Below, in pieces: positions 23,965 through 32,839 of a DNA stretch of 48,136 bases. Each line of letters begins with the position of its first letter. Position 1 is the stretch's first letter. Source of the DNA: CAYRTV01 sp964505785 (lineage in GTDB: Bacteria > Acidobacteriota > Aminicenantia > Aminicenantales > Aminicenantaceae); the NCBI GenBank assembly GCA_964505785.1, contig CAZDJZ010000020.1, forward strand, positions 1 through 48,136, in the 5' to 3' direction. Under the pieces are notes generated by a model that had not been told where the DNA came from, did not search any database, and was given only the letters and a program-made list of their open reading frames with translations. The translations under genes were made by a program, and so were the position numbers.

Positions 23965-26658
23965 ATGACGGAAAAGAAGAAAAGCGAATTAAAAATAGAG
24001 CGGGAGGAGGGGCTTCCGAAGAAGCCATGGGCCAAAAAAGCCCAGGTGATATTAGATCATTTCTCTGTATCTCAAAAAGAAGGACTAACCCAATCACAGG
24101 CACGGAAACAAAGAAATAAATTCGGGGCCAATAAACTGAAGCAGGCGAAAAAAAAGAGCGCCTGGTCAATCCTTATTGATCAAGTAAAAAGCATTGTTGT
24201 GATTGTGCTGGCGGCAGCCGGGGCTGTATCTTTTCTTTTAAACCAGTGGATGGAGGGAATCGCCATTGTTGTCGCTTTGCTGATTAATACACTCATTGGT
24301 TTTTTTACCGAATTGAAGGCGGTTCGCTCCATGGAAGCCCTTCGGGAATTGGGCAAAGTGAAGACCAAAGTACGGCGTGACGGCGAGGTTCGGGAAATTC
24401 CTGCTGATGAGGTGGTCCCGGGAGACATATTGATTTTAGAGAGCGGGGATATTGTCACGGCTGATATCAGGCTCGTGGAAGCATCCAAACTGCAAACGGA
24501 TGAGGCTGCTTTAACCGGGGAATCTGAATCTGTGACCAAGTTGGTAGACGCGGTTGCCAAAGACGCTCCCTTGGCTGAACGGACCGGCATGTTGTTCAAA
24601 GGCACATCTGTAACCCGCGGCACAGCTGAAGGTGTAGCTGCAGCCACCGGTATGGATACGGAGATCGGGAATATTGCATCCTTGACTGAAGAGGCGGAAG
24701 ATGAAGAAACACCTCTTGAGCGACGTCTCAACCAGATGGGACACCGTCTTATTTGGGCGACCTTGGGCATCATGGTTTTGGTTGCGGCGACCGGATTCCT
24801 GGCTGGGCGGGATACGCTTCTCATGCTCGAAACCGCAGTTGCTCTGGCCATCGCAGCTATTCCGGAAGGCCTTCCTATTGTGGCCACCTTGAGTTTAGCC
24901 CGCGGCGTTTGGCGGATGGTCCAGAATAAGGCCCTGGTTAACCGGCTTTCTTCTGTGGAAACATTGGGTGCAACAACCGTTATTTTTTCGGATAAAACCG
25001 GGACCCTGACGGAAAACCGCATGCAGATCAAGGAAATCCGGACAGCGTCGGGTCGAATGGAAATTGATAAGGAAAATGGGGAAAAAGGAAAAACCGGCGC
25101 ACTTATGAAAGAAGCCTTGAAAGTGGGAGTTCTCTGCAATAATGCGGATTTATCTGATGATCCTGAAGAGCATTCTATGGGCGAGCCTTTGGAGCTGGCG
25201 CTTCTGGAAGCCGGGGCACGCTTTGATATCCGAAGAGAAGAGCTGCTCGAATCCCTGCCGGAAAAGCGAGAGGTTTCTTTTGACCCGGAGCTGAAGCTTA
25301 TGGCAACGGTTCATAAGCAGAACGGCAGGTATCTGGTCGCGGTAAAAGGGGCTCCGGAAGCGGTTTTCGATATATGCGACCGAATTAAAACAGAAAAAAA
25401 AATCGACCCTTTTGATGAAAATAAAAAAAAGAAATGGTTGTCAAATAACCGGGAACTGGCAGCCCAAGGTCTTAGGATTATCGCGTTGGCGGAAAAAACG
25501 GAATCCAGTTCCGACACGGACCCTTATAGTAAACTTGTGTTTTTGGGATTAGCCGGGATGATGGACCCGCCCCGGGACGAAGCCCGGGAGGCCATTGAAA
25601 AATGCCGGCGGGCCGGAATCCGTGTGGTCATGGTGACCGGCGATCACGCCGAAACCGCCCTGAAGATCGGTGAGAGCATTGGCTTGGATTCGGATTCCTC
25701 CCGGGTCATGGAAGGCCGCGAATTGGACAACATGTCATCCGGGGAAAACAAACAGCGGGACGATATTCTCAATGCATCCATATTCGCCCGGGTCAGTCCG
25801 GCTCAAAAGCTGAATCTCATTCAAATGCAGCAGGAGGCCGGTGAAATCGTGGCAATGACTGGAGACGGGGTAAATGATGCTCCCGCGCTGAAAAAGGCGG
25901 ATATCGGCGTAGCCATGGGAAAGAGGGGAACACAAGTCGCCAAAGAGGCGTCCGATATGATTCTCCAAGATGATTCGTTTTCTACGATTGTTCTGGCTGT
26001 CCAGCAAGGCCGGATCATTTTCAATAATATCCGCAAGTTCATTTATTACCTGCTTTCCTCCAATGCTGGAAAAATATTGAGTGTTGCCTTAGCGTCTTTG
26101 CTCAGTATCCCGCTGCCGGTGCGTCCTTTGCAGATACTGTTTTTGAATTTAGTGACCGATGTGTTTATGGCACTGGCTTTAGGCCTAGGGGGCGGAAACC
26201 CCGAAATAATGAAGCAGCCCCCGCGGGACAGCAAAGAACCCGTGCTGACGTCCGGACGATGGATTGGAATAGCGGTCTATGGCTTCATCATATCAGCAGC
26301 TGTTCTGGGTTCGGTATTTTCCGGCCGTTTGATCCTAAAGATGAGTTTAGATCAGACGGTCACATTTTCATTTATAACTTTGGGCCTCGCGTCTATCTTC
26401 CATGCTTTTAATATGCGCAACACCGGTTCGCATCTCATCCGGAATGAAACCACCCGGAATCCCTATATTTGGGGCGCCATGGGATTTTGCCTGCTTTTAT
26501 TGACAGCGGCTGTTTATCTTCCCGGTTTATCCGATGCTCTGAAAGCTGTTCCACTGACTGCTTACCAATGGGGATATGCGCTGGCCATAGGTCTGGTTCC
26601 GCTGGTCTTAGGACAAATTTTAAAGGCTTTTCCCCAATTGGAATCTTTCGGCCCATAA
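23965..26658 (+). CDS. P-type cation-transporting ATPase, Ca2+-ATPase type (P2)
   Basis: An inner-membrane ion pump of 897 residues. Domains in order: N-terminal cation-ATPase domain (about 20-95), TM1-TM2, actuator domain with LTGES (about 179-183), TM3-TM4 with IPEGLP (E301), phosphorylation loop SDKTGTLT (D343), nucleotide domain, hinge GDGVNDAPALK, and TM5-TM10. Of the Ca2+ ligands, the TM4 glutamate and TM6 N728 and D732 (NLVTD) are kept. The TM5 position equivalent to SERCA E771 is lysine (K703 in SSNAGKIL). This keeps site II but not site I, as in plasma-membrane-type pumps. One Ca2+ per cycle, or another ion, is inferred. The start follows GGAAGGGAAAAT. Confidence 0.92.
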   Translation: MTEKKKSELKIEREEGLPKKPWAKKAQVILDHFSVSQKEGLTQSQARKQRNKFGANKLKQAKKKSAWSILIDQVKSIVVIVLAAAGAVSFLLNQWMEGIAIVVALLINTLIGFFTELKAVRSMEALRELGKVKTKVRRDGEVREIPADEVVPGDILILESGDIVTADIRLVEASKLQTDEAALTGESESVTKLVDAVAKDAPLAERTGMLFKGTSVTRGTAEGVAAATGMDTEIGNIASLTEEAEDEETPLERRLNQMGHRLIWATLGIMVLVAATGFLAGRDTLLMLETAVALAIAAIPEGLPIVATLSLARGVWRMVQNKALVNRLSSVETLGATTVIFSDKTGTLTENRMQIKEIRTASGRMEIDKENGEKGKTGALMKEALKVGVLCNNADLSDDPEEHSMGEPLELALLEAGARFDIRREELLESLPEKREVSFDPELKLMATVHKQNGRYLVAVKGAPEAVFDICDRIKTEKKIDPFDENKKKKWLSNNRELAAQGLRIIALAEKTESSSDTDPYSKLVFLGLAGMMDPPRDEAREAIEKCRRAGIRVVMVTGDHAETALKIGESIGLDSDSSRVMEGRELDNMSSGENKQRDDILNASIFARVSPAQKLNLIQMQQEAGEIVAMTGDGVNDAPALKKADIGVAMGKRGTQVAKEASDMILQDDSFSTIVLAVQQGRIIFNNIRKFIYYLLSSNAGKILSVALASLLSIPLPVRPLQILFLNLVTDVFMALALGLGGGNPEIMKQPPRDSKEPVLTSGRWIGIAVYGFIISAAVLGSVFSGRLILKMSLDQTVTFSFITLGLASIFHAFNMRNTGSHLIRNETTRNPYIWGAMGFCLLLLTAAVYLPGLSDALKAVPLTAYQWGYALAIGLVPLVLGQILKAFPQLESFGP

Positions 26659-26726
26659 AACCTCAAACCGCAAAAACCGCAAATCGTTCACGGCATGCAG
26701 CGTAGGCCTCAGGAGAGTATGGAAAC

Positions 26727-26755
26727 TTGAATTTTAAGCCTGGGTTTAAGATAAT
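26727..26755 (+). promoter_or_regulatory. Sigma-70-type promoter
   Basis: -35 TTGAAT (26727-26732), 17-base spacer, -10 GATAAT (26750-26755). It would start transcription near 26762, about 50 bases before the nitrilase-family start. It serves the nitrilase, NusG-like and DegT genes. Confidence 0.5.
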
Positions 26756-26811
26756 AAAGTTTATTCAATCATTTTGTTCCCTATTAAGACGGGTGCCAAA
26801 GGAGTTTAAAA

Positions 26812-27645
26812 TTGAAAATTGCGCTTATACAACAGCATGCTGTTCCTGACCAAGAAGATAATCTTGAAAGAGGTATCCGGGCTTTTAAAACCGCTGCGGA
26901 AAACGGCGCTGAACTTATTGCTTTTGCCGAACTGGGATTAACGTATTTCTATCCACAAAAACCGGCCAATCCGAAGGATCTGGAAAAAGCTGAGACGGTT
27001 CCCGGTCCTCTTACGGATGTTTTCACTCGATTATCACGTGAACATCATGTTGTAACCGTTCTGAACCTGTTTGAGCGGCATGGGAACAAGACCTATGACG
27101 CTTCACCGGTTATTGATTCAGACGGCAAAATTTTAGGAGTAACCCGGATGGCCCATATTATGGATGGACTGGGATTTTATGAAAAAGGATATTATTCACC
27201 GGGGGGGAACGAAGATTTTGTTTATGAAACATCATCCGGCCGGATTGGAATCGCCATTTGTTATGACCGGCATTTTCCGGAGTATATGCGGCACCTGGCT
27301 CTACAGAAAGCACAGCTGGTTGTTATCCCGCAAGCCGGTGCTGTTGGAGAATGGCCGGAGGGCTTATTCGAAGCAGAACTCCGGGTGGCGGCATTCCAGA
27401 ATGGATATTTCACCGCGCTGGTCAACCGGGTGGGAAAAGAGGACTGCCTCCATTTTTCCGGTGATTCTTTTGTGGTGGACCCGGAAGGCCGGGTTATAGC
27501 GCAGGCCCCTTCCGGAAAAGATGCCATTTTATATGCGGATGTGGATTTGGCGAAGACGGAAAGCTGTACGGCCAGGCGGTTTTTCATACCGGACCGCCGG
27601 CTGTCTCTTTACCGTAGTTTTCTTCAAAAAGAGCGGCAGTTATGA
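26812..27645 (+). CDS. Carbon-nitrogen hydrolase (nitrilase superfamily) with Lys-to-Met change
   Basis: A 277-residue cytoplasmic protein of the nitrilase superfamily, closest in pattern to beta-ureidopropionase/N-carbamoylputrescine amidohydrolases. The Glu of the triad (E40 in AFAEL) and nucleophile C150 (IAICYDRHFPE) are present. At the place of the catalytic lysine, usually in YRKxHI, the sequence reads TRMAHI, so M113 stands where Lys is expected. The neighbouring GFYEKGYYSPG and GEWPEGLFEAELRVAAFQNGYF are well conserved, so the gene is not decaying. It may belong to a subfamily with an altered mechanism or a binding role. The start is TTG behind AAAGGAG. The stop overlaps the next ATG. 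Confidence 0.82.
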   Translation: MKIALIQQHAVPDQEDNLERGIRAFKTAAENGAELIAFAELGLTYFYPQKPANPKDLEKAETVPGPLTDVFTRLSREHHVVTVLNLFERHGNKTYDASPVIDSDGKILGVTRMAHIMDGLGFYEKGYYSPGGNEDFVYETSSGRIGIAICYDRHFPEYMRHLALQKAQLVVIPQAGAVGEWPEGLFEAELRVAAFQNGYFTALVNRVGKEDCLHFSGDSFVVDPEGRVIAQAPSGKDAILYADVDLAKTESCTARRFFIPDRRLSLYRSFLQKERQL

Positions 27646-28118
27646 AAAGATGGTTTGTGATCAACACCCGGCCAAAAAAAGAATTCCAGGTGGAAAGGCT
27701 CCTCGAAGAAGGGGGCTTTGATGTATATAATCCTAAATATAAGCAGGAAGGTTCGGTCCGGCCCTTTTTCACCGGATATGAATTCGTGCTTTTTGATTTT
27801 CCCCAGCAGTACCGCCTGATTAAATACACCCGGGGTGTGAAAAACCTGGTCGGGAATGAGGATGGTCCGATTCCTATTTCGGATACAATTATTCATGAAA
27901 TAAAAGCCCGGGAAATCGATGGTTTTATAGAGCTGGAAAAATATGGGCGGGAGCCGTCTGTAGGAGATGAAATCCAGGTCATGGAAGGACCGTTAAAGGG
28001 ATTAAAAGGCTTATTTAAAAAGGACCTCTCCGGAAAAGACCGTGCGATGATTTTATTAAATTATGTTTCTTACCAGGGACAGCTGATCATCGAAAAGAAA
28101 AAGATTAAAAAAGTGTAA
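27642..28118 (+). CDS. NusG paralogue of the RfaH/UpxY type
   Basis: A 158-residue transcription elongation factor paralogue. The N-terminal NGN domain (about 1-100) begins MKRWFVINTRPKKEFQVER. A KOW-type domain follows (about 108-158), with VGDEIQVMEGPLKGLKGLF. It would bind RNA polymerase and, by analogy with RfaH, UpxY and LoaP, promote read-through of long operons, often polysaccharide ones. It overlaps the nitrilase gene by four bases and lies 28 bases upstream of a sugar-type aminotransferase. No long polysaccharide operon is visible within the window, so its target would be this short unit or one elsewhere. Confidence 0.85.
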   Translation: MKRWFVINTRPKKEFQVERLLEEGGFDVYNPKYKQEGSVRPFFTGYEFVLFDFPQQYRLIKYTRGVKNLVGNEDGPIPISDTIIHEIKAREIDGFIELEKYGREPSVGDEIQVMEGPLKGLKGLFKKDLSGKDRAMILLNYVSYQGQLIIEKKKIKKV

Positions 28119-28120
28119 CT

Positions 28121-28132
28121 CCGCTTAAGCGG
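28121..28132. promoter_or_regulatory. Perfect palindrome CCGCTTAAGCGG
   Basis: A 12-base perfect palindrome in the short gap between the NusG-like gene and the DegT gene. It could be a protein-binding site or a small hairpin in the mRNA just ahead of the AAGGA ribosome binding site. Function unknown. Confidence 0.35.
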
Positions 28133-28146
28133 AAAAGGACAATACG

Positions 28147-29325
28147 ATGAAAATACCATTACTCGATCTAAAGAAACAATATCAGACGATAAAGGATGAA
28201 ATTGACACGAAAATGCAGGAAGTGGTTGCCTCGCAGATGTTTATTTTAGGCGAAGAGGTGGATGCCTTGGAGCGTGAATTGGCTGAATACTCCGGAGCTA
28301 AAGACGCTGTCGGTGTCACCTCCGGCTCAGATGCCTTGATCGTCTCAATGATGGCGCTGGGCATTGGATCGGGTGACAAAGTGATCACAACCCCGTTCAC
28401 CTTTTTTGCCACCGCCGGAGCGATTGTGCGTGTAGGAGCGATTCCGGTTTTTTGCGACATTGATCCGGACACATATAACCTGGCTCCTGCGGCCCTGGCG
28501 GATATCCTGGATAAGGCTGAGAAGGCTGGTGATGCTTCACGGTTCAAAGCCGTGCTGCCGGTCCATCTCTATGGGCAAATGACGGATATGGATCCCATTA
28601 TACAATCAGCCCGGACATATAAATTATTTGTCATTGAGGATGCCTGCCAGGCAGTCGGATCGGAATACCCATCCGATACCGGTGTTAGGAAATCCTGCAC
28701 CTTCGGGGACATGGGGACGCTTTCGTTTTTTCCTTCAAAAAATTTGGGTGGTTTCGGTGACGGCGGTATGGTGATCACCAACAGCAGGGCTCTGGCCGGC
28801 CGTATTCGAAAACTCAGAAATCACGGGGCGGCTGACCGGTATTTTTATGATGAAATCGGAGGAAATTTCCGTCTCGATGCGCTTCAAGCGGCGATTCTGC
28901 GGATCAAGCTGCGGCATTTGGATGACTGGCAGCAGAGGAGAAGGCAGCGGGCGGAAACGTATCATCGCCTTTTTCAGGAGTTTGGTTTAACCGAAAAAGA
29001 GTTGGTCCAGCCGCCGGCAGAGGTTTACCGGAATACAGGAGTGGAACAATACCATACCTATCATCAATATGTCATTCGTGCTGTTGACCGTGATGCTTTG
29101 CAGCAATTTCTTCAGAAAAATGGAGTGGGCACTTCCATTTATTATCCACTTCCGCTGCACAGGCAAAAGTGTTTTGCCTATCTGGGATATAAAGAAGGAG
29201 ATTTTCCGGTTTCCGAAAAAGCATCCCGGGAGGTGCTGGCTCTTCCTATATACGCAGAGCTGACGGACGAGCAGCAGACGTATATTGTGGAGAAAATTGG
29301 GGAATTCTATCAAATCAAAAATTAA
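28147..29325 (+). CDS. DegT/DnrJ/EryC1/StrS family aminotransferase
   Basis: A 392-residue PLP-dependent aminotransferase of the family that aminates keto-sugars for surface polysaccharides or secondary metabolites. Seen: PLLDLKKQY at the N-terminus, GVTSGSDALIVSMMAL (about 57-72), VIEDACQAVGSEY near 162-174, the PLP lysine in FFPSKNLGG (K198) and the GGNFRLDALQAA motif. It follows the NusG-like regulator, which supports a polysaccharide role, although no other sugar genes are nearby. The last codons (IKN-stop) coincide with an A-tract repeat module (ATCAAAAATTAAAAATC). Confidence 0.92.
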   Translation: MKIPLLDLKKQYQTIKDEIDTKMQEVVASQMFILGEEVDALERELAEYSGAKDAVGVTSGSDALIVSMMALGIGSGDKVITTPFTFFATAGAIVRVGAIPVFCDIDPDTYNLAPAALADILDKAEKAGDASRFKAVLPVHLYGQMTDMDPIIQSARTYKLFVIEDACQAVGSEYPSDTGVRKSCTFGDMGTLSFFPSKNLGGFGDGGMVITNSRALAGRIRKLRNHGAADRYFYDEIGGNFRLDALQAAILRIKLRHLDDWQQRRRQRAETYHRLFQEFGLTEKELVQPPAEVYRNTGVEQYHTYHQYVIRAVDRDALQQFLQKNGVGTSIYYPLPLHRQKCFAYLGYKEGDFPVSEKASREVLALPIYAELTDEQQTYIVEKIGEFYQIKN

Positions 29326-29395
29326 AAATCAAAAATCAAAAATAAACCGTTTTGTTGCTTGCTTATTGATTTTTAGCGTTTTACGTTTTGCGTTT
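29306..29395 (+). repeat. A-tract module in convergent spacer
   Basis: Tandem ATCAAAAAT-like units begin within the last codons of the DegT gene, followed by GTTTTACGTTTTGCGTTTT. This fills the gap between convergent genes. T runs on both strands might allow bidirectional termination, but no strong hairpin is seen. Confidence 0.4.
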
Positions 29396-30391
29396 TTATG
29401 ATTTGCGGTTTGCAGGTTCATCAAGAACCTGCCGTAATTTATCCAAGGTCAGCTTAGAGCCGGTGATCAGCAAAGCACCGGTTTTTTCTGAAAAACGTTT
29501 TTTTTGCTGAAATAGTGCGGCCAGAGACAACGCCGCTGCACCTTCGACCAGCATATGCTGAAATTGCAGCATCCACCGGAGGGCTGCTGCGATTTCTTCT
29601 TCTGAAACCAAAATAAAATCATCCACCAGTTCTCTGCAGATATCAAAGGTGATGGAGCCGGCTTCCATTCCTCCGGCGGTCCCGTCGGAGAGCGTGGGTT
29701 TAGAGGGAATATCAACCACTCGCCCTGCTTTAATGGATTCGTACATGACCGGGGAATTCTGAGGCTGGGCGCCGATAACCTCAATCTCCGGCCACTTGTG
29801 CTTGAGAACCCCTGCAATTCCGGAGATAAGCCCGCCTCCTCCAACAGGAACGATAACAAAATCGAGTTTGCGGCCCTGTTCAATGATCTCCAGACCTGCT
29901 GTGGCTTGGCCTGCAACAATCAAAGGATCATTATAGGGAGAGATAAACACCCGGTTTTGTTCGTCTGCAGTTCGTTGTGCTTTAATTTCCGCCTTAACAC
30001 AGTCATCTCCGAACAGGTGGATTTCAGGCTGGTAAACCCGCAGGGCATCCAGTTTAGCCGGCGAGGCATAGTCCGGCAAAAAAATGGTTCCTTTCAGGTC
30101 AAAAAGGTGGAGAGCATAAGCGACCGCCGCTCCATGATTTCCGGATGAGGCGGTTATAATCCCGGCATTCTTTTCTTCCGGTCTCAGCGACAGAATTTTA
30201 TTCAAAGCTCCTCTAAGTTTAAAAGACCCGGTGATCTGCCAGTTTTCCAGTTTTAAATAGATCCGCCCCTTAAATTCTTGGCTCAGGAAGGGAGATTTTT
30301 CCAAAGGGGTTTTGCGGATGTAGGGGCGGATGCACCGGGCTGCATTGACCGCTTTTTCATAATTATTGATCTTATCAGCAGAGGAATTCAT
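29396..30391 (-). CDS. Threonine/serine dehydratase-type PLP enzyme (fold type II)
   Basis: A 331-residue cytoplasmic enzyme of the threonine dehydratase/serine racemase/hydroxyaspartate ammonia-lyase group. Motifs: PLP lysine in TGSFKLRGA (K58), ASSGNHGA (81-87), the phosphate-binding GGGGL (184-188) and a terminal TGSKLT. No ACT regulatory domain is present, so it is of the catabolic type. The start ATG at 30391 shares a base with the upstream permease stop (TAATG), behind GGAG; an upstream start at 30436 is less likely. It is the last gene of racemase-permease-dehydratase, which suggests import, racemisation and deamination of a hydroxy or acidic amino acid. The exact substrate is not fixed. 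Confidence 0.88.
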   Translation of the reverse strand: MNSSADKINNYEKAVNAARCIRPYIRKTPLEKSPFLSQEFKGRIYLKLENWQITGSFKLRGALNKILSLRPEEKNAGIITASSGNHGAAVAYALHLFDLKGTIFLPDYASPAKLDALRVYQPEIHLFGDDCVKAEIKAQRTADEQNRVFISPYNDPLIVAGQATAGLEIIEQGRKLDFVIVPVGGGGLISGIAGVLKHKWPEIEVIGAQPQNSPVMYESIKAGRVVDIPSKPTLSDGTAGGMEAGSITFDICRELVDDFILVSEEEIAAALRWMLQFQHMLVEGAAALSLAALFQQKKRFSEKTGALLITGSKLTLDKLRQVLDEPANRKS

Positions 30392-31803
30392 TAGATATCT
30401 CCTTGTTGCCTTGGCCGTGCTTTGTTTTTCCACCAAAGGTAGACCGGAATTCCTGCGGCAGTCAGAACGACTCCGGAAAGGGATTCAATGGGTTTTTCTA
30501 TCAATGTATTGATTAAAATTCCGGAGGAGGCCAGTATGAAAAGCCAGGGAACAACCGGATATCCCCAGGTCTTGTATGGACGCGGCATATCCGGTCTTAT
30601 TTTCCGCAGCCTGAAAACTGCGGCGGCGGCTGCAATCCAGAAAGCAATGGACATGAACATAGCGAAAGTAAAAATTTGTTCAAAGGTTCCCAGCAAAGTT
30701 AGAATGGAAGCCCAGACAGCCTGCAGTAAAATGGCGAAATCCGGGGTCCGGAAACGTGGGTGCACTCGTGCGACGCGTTTGAAAAACAAGCCGTCGCGGG
30801 CCATGGCATAATAAACCCGAGGGCCGGCCATAATAGATCCGTTTAAGGAACCGAAGGTTGAGACCACCACCAGGGCGGAGACAGCCGCTCCATAGGAAAC
30901 ACCGAACAGGGCTGTCATGGCGGTTTCGGCAATCCTGACTTCTCCAATAAATTCAGGCAGGGGAACCGCTTTAAGATAGACTAGATTGGTTAAGAGATAG
31001 AGCAAAGTAACACCCAAAGTCCCCAGGATTAAGGCACGGGGAAGGGTTTTGCCCGGCTTTTTTATCTCCCCTGAAACGAAATTAATATTATTCCATCCGT
31101 CAAATGACCATGCGACCGCAACCAGGGCTACGCCGAAACCGATAAGCAGACCGCTCCATCGCAACCCTCCGGGATTGAAGTTCCAATTGACGGGCGTGCT
31201 TTGTCCCAGGCTTAATCCAAAAACCACGATTAGGGTTATAGTGCCGATCTTCAGCACTGTGAAAAAATTCTGCACCGATTTTCCTAAACGTACCCCAAAA
31301 ACATTGATCAGAGAGAGAACAATGATAACCCCAACCCCAACGAATTGTCCGGCGGAGAGAGAATAAGCGAGGGAGTTTCCCAACAATGGAAGGCGTACGG
31401 TTAAAATTGTATTTTGTATGGAAAACGCCGGAAAAAATACGCCGAAATATTCAGCGAAGGCAAGAGCCAGACCGGCGATACCGCCGGTCATATAGACCAG
31501 AAACAGGATCCACCCAAAAAGAAATCCTGATAAAGGCCCATAAGCTTCGCGGAGATACACGTATTGCCCGCCGGCTTCCGGCATGGCTGCACCCAATTCG
31601 CCGTAGGTTAAGGCCCCGGCTAAGGTCAGAAGTCCGCCCGCCAGCCAGGCCAAAAGAAGAAGCGGAGCCGAAGGAATGCTTTTTGCCATGATTCCGGAAG
31701 TGAGGAATATACCTGAGCCGATGACGATCCCCACCATGATCATGGTGGAATCGAATAGACCGAGCTGCCGGACAAGCCCGGAACCAGAGCGCGTTTGATT
31801 CAT
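30391..31803 (-). CDS. APC-superfamily amino acid permease
   Basis: A 470-residue inner-membrane protein with about twelve hydrophobic segments. The first helix carries the substrate-binding GIVIGSGIFLTSG motif (about 25-37), and EAGGQYVYLREAYGP follows helix 2, as in LAT/basic amino acid transporters. It would import or exchange amino acids. Its start overlaps the racemase stop by four bases (31800-31803) and its stop overlaps the dehydratase start, so the three genes are translationally coupled. The transported amino acid is probably the one handled by its neighbours. Confidence 0.92.
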   Translation of the reverse strand: MNQTRSGSGLVRQLGLFDSTMIMVGIVIGSGIFLTSGIMAKSIPSAPLLLLAWLAGGLLTLAGALTYGELGAAMPEAGGQYVYLREAYGPLSGFLFGWILFLVYMTGGIAGLALAFAEYFGVFFPAFSIQNTILTVRLPLLGNSLAYSLSAGQFVGVGVIIVLSLINVFGVRLGKSVQNFFTVLKIGTITLIVVFGLSLGQSTPVNWNFNPGGLRWSGLLIGFGVALVAVAWSFDGWNNINFVSGEIKKPGKTLPRALILGTLGVTLLYLLTNLVYLKAVPLPEFIGEVRIAETAMTALFGVSYGAAVSALVVVSTFGSLNGSIMAGPRVYYAMARDGLFFKRVARVHPRFRTPDFAILLQAVWASILTLLGTFEQIFTFAMFMSIAFWIAAAAAVFRLRKIRPDMPRPYKTWGYPVVPWLFILASSGILINTLIEKPIESLSGVVLTAAGIPVYLWWKNKARPRQQGDI

Positions 31804-32492
31804 TCCAGCGCCAGAGTGACGGCAGCCCGGGAATGCAGAGCGGTTGTGTCGTAAAGAGGAAGGTCATAATCCTTTTGTTCAACAAGCAGGGGGATTTCCG
31901 TGCATCCCAAAATAATTCCCTGGGCGCCGCGGGATTTTAGGTTGTTAATTATCGACCGGAAAGCATCCTTGGATTGTTTTTTTATTTCACCCAGGCATAA
32001 TTCCTGGTAAAGAATTTTATGGATGATTTCCCGTTCATCCGAAGGCGGAATCAAAACATCGATGTTATAATTGTCCGTTAAACGGCCCTTGTAAAAATCC
32101 TGTTCCATGGTGAACCGGGTTCCCAGGAGACCGACGCGATTATGCCCGTCTTTCAGAATGGCCTCGGCGGTCACATCGCCGATATGGAGAAGGGGAATAT
32201 CGGTGTTATCTGATATGGCCCCAGCCATTTTATGCATCGTATTGGTGCAGATAACAATAAAATCCGCTCCGGCTTTTTCCACTTTTCTGGCAATGTTGAT
32301 TAAATAATCGGTTGCCTCATCCCACTTGTCCTGATGCTGCATCTGTTCGATTTCATGAAAATCAACCGAATACATCACACATTCAGCTGAATGAAGTCCT
32401 CCCAGCCGTTTTTTTACTTCCTCATTAAGAATGCGGTAATATTCCAGGGATGATTCCCAGCTCATACCTCCGATAAGGCCGATTGTTTTCAT
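31800..32492 (-). CDS. Aspartate racemase family protein (YgeA-like)
   Basis: A 230-residue member of the Asp/Glu racemase superfamily. Seen: IGLIGGMSWESS at the N-terminus (4-15), first catalytic cysteine in ICTNTMH (C82) and second in GCTEIPLL (C197). The start at 32492 is chosen because AAAGGAG lies six bases upstream and the protein then begins exactly at the family N-terminus. A longer reading to 32543 adds 17 unlikely residues. It is the first gene of an operon with an APC permease and a PLP dehydratase. Broad-specificity amino acid racemase activity (as in E. coli YgeA) is possible. Confidence 0.9.
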   Translation of the reverse strand: MKTIGLIGGMSWESSLEYYRILNEEVKKRLGGLHSAECVMYSVDFHEIEQMQHQDKWDEATDYLINIARKVEKAGADFIVICTNTMHKMAGAISDNTDIPLLHIGDVTAEAILKDGHNRVGLLGTRFTMEQDFYKGRLTDNYNIDVLIPPSDEREIIHKILYQELCLGEIKKQSKDAFRSIINNLKSRGAQGIILGCTEIPLLVEQKDYDLPLYDTTALHSRAAVTLALE

Positions 32493-32555
32493 AGTAAACT
32501 CCTTTCTTAAACGAATTACAACACAACGTATCTCAAAACTCAAATATTTAATTAG

Positions 32556-32816
32556 GTTACTTGGGTTACTAGAGTTACAAGCGTTACTTGGGTTACCAGG
32601 GTTACTAGAGTTACTAGAGTTACTAGGGTTACTAGGGTTACTAGAGTTACTAGGGTTACTTGGGTTACTAGAGTTACAAGCGTTACTTGGGTTACTAGAG
32701 TTACAAGCGTTACTTGGGTTACTAGGGTTACTTGGGTTACTAGAGTTACTAGAGTTACTAGGGTTACTAGAGTTACTAGAGTTACTAGGGTTACTTGGGT
32801 TACTAGAGTTGCTTGG
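32556..32816. repeat. 9-bp minisatellite, 29 copies
   Basis: Twenty-nine contiguous 9-base units of the form GTTAC plus four bases, with no interruption in phase. Endings are TAGA (11 copies), TAGG (6), TTGG (7, plus one GTTGC-TTGG unit), AAGC (3) and CAGG (1). A larger pattern TTGG-TAGA-AAGC-TTGG recurs at units 1-4, 12-15 and 15-18, showing segmental duplication. A decayed 30th unit follows. It lies upstream of the racemase operon and has no spacers, so it is not a CRISPR. Copy number is probably variable. Confidence 0.95.
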
Positions 32817-32839
32817 GTTCCTGCAATACCCGGCTTTGT

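Noticed and set aside
24180..25139. 319-codon antisense open frame within the P-type ATPase gene
   Set aside because: Composition (Ser/Ala/Arg-rich, no motifs) and full overlap with a well-supported gene mark it as a shadow frame.
32556..32816. CRISPR array
   Set aside because: The 9-base units are contiguous with no spacers and no cas genes are nearby.
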